NCBI GenBank assembly: GCA_033558025.1
Contig: JAUCEF010000013.1
Span: forward strand, 5,201,001 to 5,265,000
DNA from: Phytophthora sp. 'mugwort'
Lineage: Eukaryota > Oomycota > Peronosporomycetes > Peronosporales > Peronosporaceae
Reading direction: 5' to 3'
DNA length: 64,000 bases
Shown piece after piece: positions 57,475 through 64,000 of the stretch (position 1 is the stretch's first letter; the number at the start of each line of letters is the position of its first letter). Below the pieces are notes generated by a model. It searched no databases, was not told the origin of the DNA, and saw nothing but the letters and a program-made list of their open reading frames with translations. The position numbers and the translations under genes were made by a program.

Positions 57475-58132
57475 AGACACTAACCGCAATTGCACACCAG
57501 TCGACGCGCTCAATGCCTGCGTCATTACCCAACACGAACACGCAAACGACTACACACGAACCCACCACATGCATCGACTTGGACCACAAACGTACACACA
57601 CGCATTCAATCGCGTACGTTGCTGCAGCGATGTCTGTCCCCGCCTGCTATCGCCAACATGCAACACCACCGCTATCACGCATACATGCGCACATTCTACT
57701 CACGTACGTAGTCGCGCAATACCTTACATTTCATACACGGCTAGATCGATCGGTCGAATGTCGCCGCCTTCCAGTTGTGCGACGACCTGGAGTGCATCCA
57801 ACAGGCTGGCAAGATCCGCATCATGTCGGGATGCATATTTAGCTGATAGTGCAACTGCCGCCTGTGGTGTGTCATGTGTCCACTGTTGCCTCGCTAGTAA
57901 TGGTGCCGTTGGACGCTTCTCTTGCTTCCTGTTTGTTTCGCGATCGTTTCGACGTTGCGACCAGTCAGTCCGAACCTAGTCTGGATACCAACGATCGTAA
58001 ATTGGCTAGGCGCTAGGAGAGTGCGGCCAGTGCAGGCGAGCGTTGTAGTGTTGATGGTAAGATGTGTGGAGGCGTAAAAGGTATGGTGACGTAAATACTG
58101 TGTGCATAGTAAAAATCAGTGGACACTGACAA

Positions 58133-58205
58133 TGGACACTGGGGGTATCGATCCCCCTACCTCCCGCATGCGAAGCGGGCGCTCTACCATTTGAGCTAAG
58201 CGCCC
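58133..58205 (-). tRNA. tRNA-Ala(CGC), array copy 2
   Basis: Identical in sequence to copy 1, with the same T5 terminator run downstream. The unit spacing to copy 1 is 731 bp. Confidence 0.97.
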
Positions 58206-58862
58206 AGACACTAACCGCAATTGCACACCAGTCGACGCGCTCAATGCCTGCGTCATTACCCAACACGAACACGCAAACGACTACACACGAACCCACCACA
58301 TGCATCGACTTGGACCACAAACGTACACACACGCATTCAATCGCGTACGTTGCTGCAGCGATGTCTGTCCCCGCCTGCTATCGCCAACATGCAACACCAC
58401 CGCTATCACGCATACATGCGCACATTCTACTCACGTACGTAGTCGCGCAATACCTTACATTTCATACACGGCTAGATCGATCGGTCGAATGTCGCCGCCT
58501 TCCAGTTGTGCGACGACCTGGAGTGCATCCAACAGGCTGGCAAGATCCGCATCATGTCGGGATGCATATTTAGCTGATAGTGCAACTGCCGCCTGTGGTG
58601 TGTCATGTGTCCACTGTTGCCTCGCTAGTAATGGTGCCGTTGGACGCTTCTCTTGCTTCCTGTTTGTTTCGCGATCGTTTCGACGTTGCGACCAGTCAGT
58701 CCGAACCTAGTCTGGATACCAACGATCGTAAATTGGCTAGGCGCTAGGAGAGTGCGGCCAGTGCAGGCGAGCGTTGTAGTGTTGATGGTAAGATGTGTGG
58801 AGGCGTAAAAGGTATGGTGACGTAAATACTGTGTGCATAGTAAAATCAGTGGACACTGACAA

Positions 58863-58935
58863 TGGACACTGGGGGTATCGATCCCCCTACCTCCCGCATG
58901 CGAAGCGGGCGCTCTACCATTTGAGCTAAGCGCCC
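58863..58935 (-). tRNA. tRNA-Ala(CGC), array copy 3
   Basis: Identical gene body. The downstream terminator run is one base shorter (T4; plus-strand AAAA at 58842-58845), which makes this unit 730 bp. Confidence 0.97.
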
Positions 58936-59599
58936 AGACACTAACCGCAATTGCACACCAGTCGACGCGCTCAATGCCTGCGTCATTACCCAACACGAAC
59001 ACGCAAACGACTACACACGAACCCACCACATGCATCGACTTGGACCACAAACGTACACACACGCATTCAATCGCGTACGTTGCTGCAGCGATGTCTGTCC
59101 CCGCCTGCTATCGCCAACATGCAACACCACCGCTATCACGCATACATGCGCACATTCTATTCACGTACGTAGTCGCGCAATACCTTACATTTCATACACG
59201 GCTAGATCGATCGGTCGAATGTCGCCGCCTTCCAGTTGTGCGACGACCTGGAGTGCATTCAACAGGCTGGCAAGATCCGCATCATGTCGGGATGCATATT
59301 TAGCTGATAGTGCAACTGCCGCCTGTGGTGTGTCATGTGTCCACTGTTGCCTCGCTAGTAATGGTGCCGTTGGACGCTTCTCTTGCTTCCTGTTTGTTTC
59401 GCGATCGTTTCGACGTTGCGACCAGTCAGTCCGAACCTAGTCTGGATACCAACGATCGTAAATTGGCTAGGCGCTAGGAGAGTCCATATGCGGCCAGTGC
59501 GGGCGAGCGTTGTAGTGTTGATGGTAAGATGTGTGGAGGCGTAAAAGGTATGGTGACGTAAATACTGTGTGCATAGTAAAAATCAGTGGACACTGACAA

Positions 59600-59672
59600 T
59601 GGACACTGGGGGTATCGATCCCCCTACCTCCCGCATGCGAAGCGGGCGCTCTACCATTTGAGCTAAGCGCCC
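59600..59672 (-). tRNA. tRNA-Ala(CGC), array copy 4
   Basis: Identical gene body with a T5 terminator run. The spacer on its left carries the CCATAT insertion. Confidence 0.97.
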
Positions 59673-60336
59673 AGACACTAACCGCAATTGCACACCAGTC
59701 GACGCGCTCAATGCCTGCGTCATTACCCAACACGAACACGCAAACGACTACACACGAACCCACCACATGCATCGACTTGGACCACAAACGTACACACACG
59801 CATTCAATCGCGTACGTTGCTGCAGCGATGTCTGTCCCCGCCTGCTATCGCCAACATGCAACACCACCGCTATCACGCATACATGCGCACATTCTACTCA
59901 CGTACGTAGTCGCGCAATACCTTACATTCCATCCTCATACACGGCTAGATCGATCGGTCGAATGTCGCCGCCTTCCAGTTGTGCGACGACCTGGAGTGCA
60001 TCCAACAGGCTGGCAAGATCCGCATCATGTCGGGATGCATATTTAGCTGATAGTGCAACTGCCGCCTGTGGTGTGTCATGTGTCCACTGTTGCCTCGCTA
60101 GTAATGGTGCCGTTGGACGCTTCTCTTGCTTCCTGTTTGTTTCGCGATCGTTTCGACGTTGCGACCAGTCAGTCCGAACCTAGTCTGGATACCAACGATC
60201 GTAAATTGGCTAGGCGCTAGGAGAGTGCGGCCAGTGCAGGCGAGCGTTGTAGTGTTGATGGTAAGATGTGTGGAGGCGTAAAAGGTATGGTGACGTAAAT
60301 ACTGTGTGCATAGTAAAAATCAGTGGACACTGACAA

Positions 60337-60409
60337 TGGACACTGGGGGTATCGATCCCCCTACCTCCCGCATGCGAAGCGGGCGCTCTACCATTTGAGC
60401 TAAGCGCCC
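60337..60409 (-). tRNA. tRNA-Ala(CGC), array copy 5
   Basis: Identical gene body with a T5 terminator run. The spacer on its left carries the CCATCCT-type 6-bp insertion but not CCATAT. Confidence 0.97.
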
Positions 60410-61066
60410 AGACACTAACCGCAATCGCACACCAGTCGACGCGCTCAATGCCTGCGTCATTACCCAACACGAACACGCAAACGACTACACACGAACCCAC
60501 CACATGCATCGACTTGGACCACAAACGTACACACACGCATTCAATCGCGTACGTTGCTGCAGCGATGTCTGTCCCCGCCTGCTATCGCCAACATGCAACA
60601 CCACCGCTATCACGCATACATGCGCACATTCTACTCACGTACGTAGTCGCGCAATACCTTACATTTCATACACGGCTAGATCGATCGGTCGAATGTCGCC
60701 GCCTTCCAGTTGTGCGACGACCTGGAGTGCATCCAACAGGCTGGCAAGATCCGCATCATGTCGGGATGCATATTTAGCTGATAGTGCAACTGCCGCCTAT
60801 GGTGTGTCATGTGTCCACTGTTGCCTCGCTAGTAATGGTGCCGTTGGACGCTTCTCTTGCTTCCTGTTTGTTTCGCGATCGTTTCGACGTTGCGACCAGT
60901 CAGTCCGAACCTAGTCTGGATACCAACGATCGTAAATTGGCTAGGCGCTAGGAGAGTGCGGCCAGTGCAGGCGAGCGTTGTAGTGTTGATGGTAAGATGT
61001 GTGGAGGCGTAAAAGGTATGGTGACGTAAATACTGTGTGCATAGTAAAATCAGTGGACACTGACAA

Positions 61067-61139
61067 TGGACACTGGGGGTATCGATCCCCCTACCTCCCG
61101 CATGCGAAGCGGGCGCTCTACCATTTGAGCTAAGCGCCC
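61067..61139 (-). tRNA. tRNA-Ala(CGC), array copy 6
   Basis: Identical gene body. Its terminator run is T4 (plus-strand AAAA at 61046-61049), as for copy 3. Confidence 0.97.
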
Positions 61140-61809
61140 AGACACTAACCGCAATTGCACACCAGTCGACGCGCTCAATGCCTGCGTCATTACCCAACAC
61201 GAACACGCAAACGACTACACACGAACCCACCACATGCATCGACTTGGACCACAAACGTACACACACGCATTCAATCGCGTACGTTGCTGCAGCGATGTCT
61301 GTCCCCGCCTGCTATCGCCAACATGCAACACCACCGCTATCACGCATACATGCGCACATTCTACTCACGTACGTAGTCGCGCAATACCTTACATTCCATC
61401 CTCATACACGGCTAGATCGATCGGTCGAATGTCGCCGCCTTCCAGTTGTGCGACGACCTGGAGTGCATCCAACAGGCTGGCAAGATCCGCATCATGTCGG
61501 GATGCATATTTAGCTGATAGTGCAACTGCCGCCTGTGGTGTGTCATGTGTCCACTGTTGCCTCGCTAGTAATGGTGCCGTTGGACGCTTCTCTTGCTTCC
61601 TGTTTGTTTCGCGATCGTTTCGACGTTGCGACCAGTCAGTCAGAACCTAGTCTGGACACCAACGATCGTAAATTGGCTAGGCGCTAGGAGAGTCCATATG
61701 CGGCCAGTGCGGGCGAGCGTTGTAGTGTTGATGGTAAGATGTGTGGAGGCGTAAAAGGTATGGTGACGTAAATACTGTGTGCATAGTAAAAATCAGTGGA
61801 CACTGACAA

Positions 61810-61882
61810 TGGACACTGGGGGTATCGATCCCCCTACCTCCCGCATGCGAAGCGGGCGCTCTACCATTTGAGCTAAGCGCCC
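61810..61882 (-). tRNA. tRNA-Ala(CGC), array copy 7
   Basis: Identical gene body with a T5 terminator run. This is the first of three successive 743-bp units that carry both 6-bp insertions. Confidence 0.97.
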
Positions 61883-62552
61883 AGACACTAACCGCAATCG
61901 CACACCAGTCGACGCGCTCAATGCCTGCGTCATTACCCAACACGAACACGCAAACGACTACACACGAACCCACCACATGCATCGACTTGGACCACAAACG
62001 TACACACACGCATTCAATCGCGTACGTTGCTGCAGCGATGTCTGTCCCCGCCTGCTATCGCCAACATGCAACACCACCGCTATCACGCATACATGCGCAC
62101 ATTCTACTCACGTACGTAGTCGCGCAATACCTTACATTCCATCCTCATACACGGCTAGATCGATCGGTCGAATGTCGCCGCCTTCCAGTTGTGCGACGAC
62201 CTGGAGTGCATCCAACAGGCTGGCAAGATCCGCATCATGTCGGGATGCATATTTAGCTGATAGTGCAACTGCCGCCTGTGGTGTGTCATGTGTCCACTGT
62301 TGCCTCGCTAGTAATGGTGCCGTTGGACGCTTCTCTTGCTTCCTGTTTGTTTCGCGATCGTTTCGACGTTGCGACCAGTCAGTCAGAACCTAGTCTGGAC
62401 ACCAACGATCGTAAATTGGCTAGGCGCTAGGAGAGTCCATATGCGGCCAGTGCGGGCGAGCGTTGTAGTGTTGATGGTAAGATGTGTGGAGGCGTAAAAG
62501 GTATGGTGACGTAAATACTGTGTGCATAGTAAAAATCAGTGGACACTGACAA

Positions 62553-62625
62553 TGGACACTGGGGGTATCGATCCCCCTACCTCCCGCATGCGAAGCGGGC
62601 GCTCTACCATTTGAGCTAAGCGCCC
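62553..62625 (-). tRNA. tRNA-Ala(CGC), array copy 8
   Basis: Identical gene body with a T5 terminator run. Its unit is nearly identical to those of copies 7 and 9. Confidence 0.97.
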
Positions 62626-63295
62626 AGACACTAACCGCAATCGCACACCAGTCGACGCGCTCAATGCCTGCGTCATTACCCAACACGAACACGCAAACGA
62701 CTACACACGAACCCACCACATGCATCGACTTGGACCACAAACGTACACACACGCATTCAATCGCGTACGTTGCTGCAGCGATGTCTGTCCCCGCCTGCTA
62801 TCGCCAACATGCAACACCACCGCTATCACGCATACATGCGCACATTCTACTCACGTACGTAGTCGCGCAATACCTTACATTCCATCCTCATACACGGCTA
62901 GATCGATCGGTCGAATGTCGCCGCCTTCCAGTTGTGCGACGACCTGGAGTGCATCCAACAGGCTGGCAAGATCCGCATCATGTCGGGATGCATATTTAGC
63001 TGATAGTGCAACTGCCGCCTGTGGTGTGTCATGTGTCCACTGTTGCCTCGCTAGTAATGGTGCCGTTGGACGCTTCTCTTGCTTCCTGTTTGTTTCGCGA
63101 TCGTTTCGACGTTGCGACCAGTCAGTCAGAACCTAGTCTGGACACCAACGATCGTAAATTGGCTAGGCGCTAGGAGAGTCCATATGCGGCCAGTGCGGGC
63201 GAGCGTTGTAGTGTTGATGGTAAGATGTGTGGAGGCGTAAAAGGTATGGTGACGTAAATACTGTGTGCATAGTAAAAATCAGTGGACACTGACAA

Positions 63296-63368
63296 TGGAC
63301 ACTGGGGGTATCGATCCCCCTACCTCCCGCATGCGAAGCGGGCGCTCTACCATTTGAGCTAAGCGCCC
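63296..63368 (-). tRNA. tRNA-Ala(CGC), array copy 9
   Basis: Identical gene body with a T5 terminator run. It is the last complete copy; the next would fall just beyond 64000. Confidence 0.97.
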
Positions 63369-64000
63369 AGACACTAACCGCAATCGCACACCAGTCGACG
63401 CGCTCAATGCCTGCGTCATTACCCAACACGAACACGCAAACGACTACACACGAACCCACCACATGCATCGACTTGGACCACAAACGTACACACACGCATT
63501 CAATCGCGTACGTTGCTGCAGCGATGTCTGTCCCCGCCTGCTATCGCCAACATGCAACACCACCGCTATCACGCATACATGCGCACATTCTACTCACGTA
63601 CGTAGTCGCGCAATACCTTACATTTCATACACGGCTAGATCGATCGGTCGAATGTCGCCGCCTTCCAGTTGTGCGACGACCTGGAGTGCATCCAACAGGC
63701 TGGCAAGATCCGCATCATGTCGGGATGCATATTTAGCTGATAGTGCAACTGCCGCCTATGGTGTGTCATGTGTCCACTGTTGCCTCGCTAGTAATGGTGC
63801 CGTTGGACGCTTCTCTTGCTTCCTGTTTGTTTCGCGATCGTTTCGACGTTGCGACCAGTCAGTCAGAACCTAGTCTGGATACCAACGATCGTAAATTGGC
63901 TAGGCGCTAGGAGAGTGCGGCCAGTGCGGGCGAGCGTTGTAGTGTTGATGGTAAGATGTGTGGAGGCGTAAAAGGTATGGTGACGTAAATACTGTGTGCA

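Larger units (their letters stand above)
56738..64000. repeat. Tandem array of 730-743 bp units, each with a tRNA-Ala gene
   Basis: Almost ten units stand head to tail. The first starts truncated at the tRNA 5' border (CAGACACTAACCGCAAT at 56738) and the array runs past the window end. Spacings between successive tRNA genes are 731, 730, 737, 737, 730, 743, 743 and 743 bp. Three indels explain all the lengths: one A in the tRNA terminator run, 6 bp at CATT(CCATCCT)CATAC, and 6 bp at GAGAGT(CCATAT)GCGG. A handful of point variants (CAATTGC/CAATCGC, CCTATGG/CCTGTGG, GGATACC/GGACACC) are shuffled between units, as expected from unequal exchange. The spacers carry no gene that I can support. Confidence 0.97.

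Noticed and set aside
57752..57842. Short protein-like reading in the array spacer (QLCDDLECIQQAGKIRIMSG)
   Set aside because: No start, no family recognised and a stop soon after. It could be an exon fossil captured in the founding unit, but the support is too thin to annotate.
57484..64000. Repeated 109-145 residue open frames in all array units (for example starting MPASLPNTNTQ and MCVRLWSKSMHV)
   Set aside because: They overlap one another in several frames and on both strands, some run through the tRNA gene, and they persist only because the units are nearly identical.

Overview
The window looks like a transposon-rich stretch of an oomycete nuclear genome, most likely Phytophthora or a close Peronosporales relative. 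Support comes from Gypsy gag, protease and chromodomain-type pol remnants of the kind that fill Phytophthora genomes, a polyubiquitin of the variant oomycete type, very short GT-AG introns (about 63-103 bp), an initiator-like core promoter just upstream of polyubiquitin, and tightly packed host genes at the right end. The species is not determined, and all homology calls are by reading, without database searches.

Layout. 1-7.28 kb: a degenerate Gypsy element on the minus strand (copy A), cut by the window edge. 7.5-10.1 kb: two dead PIF/Harbinger transposases on opposite strands. 11.84-18.80 kb: a Copia element on the minus strand with both LTRs. It carries a degraded gene on the opposite strand between pol and the 3' LTR (RanBP2-type zinc finger, chromodomain-like part, possible OTU-like cysteine peptidase). 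18.8-23.5 kb: a graveyard of Harbinger, LINE-like and unclassified remnants. 23.79-26.42 kb: an intact host gene, VPS53. 26.48-28.09 kb: a head-to-head pair of pogo-like DNA transposon halves. 28.14-41.87 kb: a second Gypsy family, with its own LTR at each end. A nearly identical inverted copy of element A (copy B, with its 5' LTR) sits inside it, and a degraded antisense gene lies between its chromodomain and 3' LTR. 41.9-45.1 kb: remnants and apparently empty DNA.

45.19-56.13 kb is a gene island: a five-unit polyubiquitin, a miniature pogo-like element, a six-exon gene resembling the centriole protein POC5, a three-exon coiled-coil gene, a PX-like protein, and a three-exon SNF2 helicase of the ATRX/ARIP4 type. 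From 56.74 kb to the window end there is a tandem array of 730-743 bp units. Each unit carries one tRNA-Ala(CGC) gene on the minus strand; nine complete tRNA genes are visible and the array runs off the end.

The host genes show no shared pathway, except that the POC5-like gene and its coiled-coil neighbour could both serve the zoospore flagellar or centriolar apparatus. The most notable signals are the tRNA-Ala array with variable Pol III terminators, antisense accessory genes just upstream of the 3' LTR in both a Copia and a Gypsy element, the 7 kb inverted duplication of an already dead Gypsy element, and a strong excess of GATC in that element.
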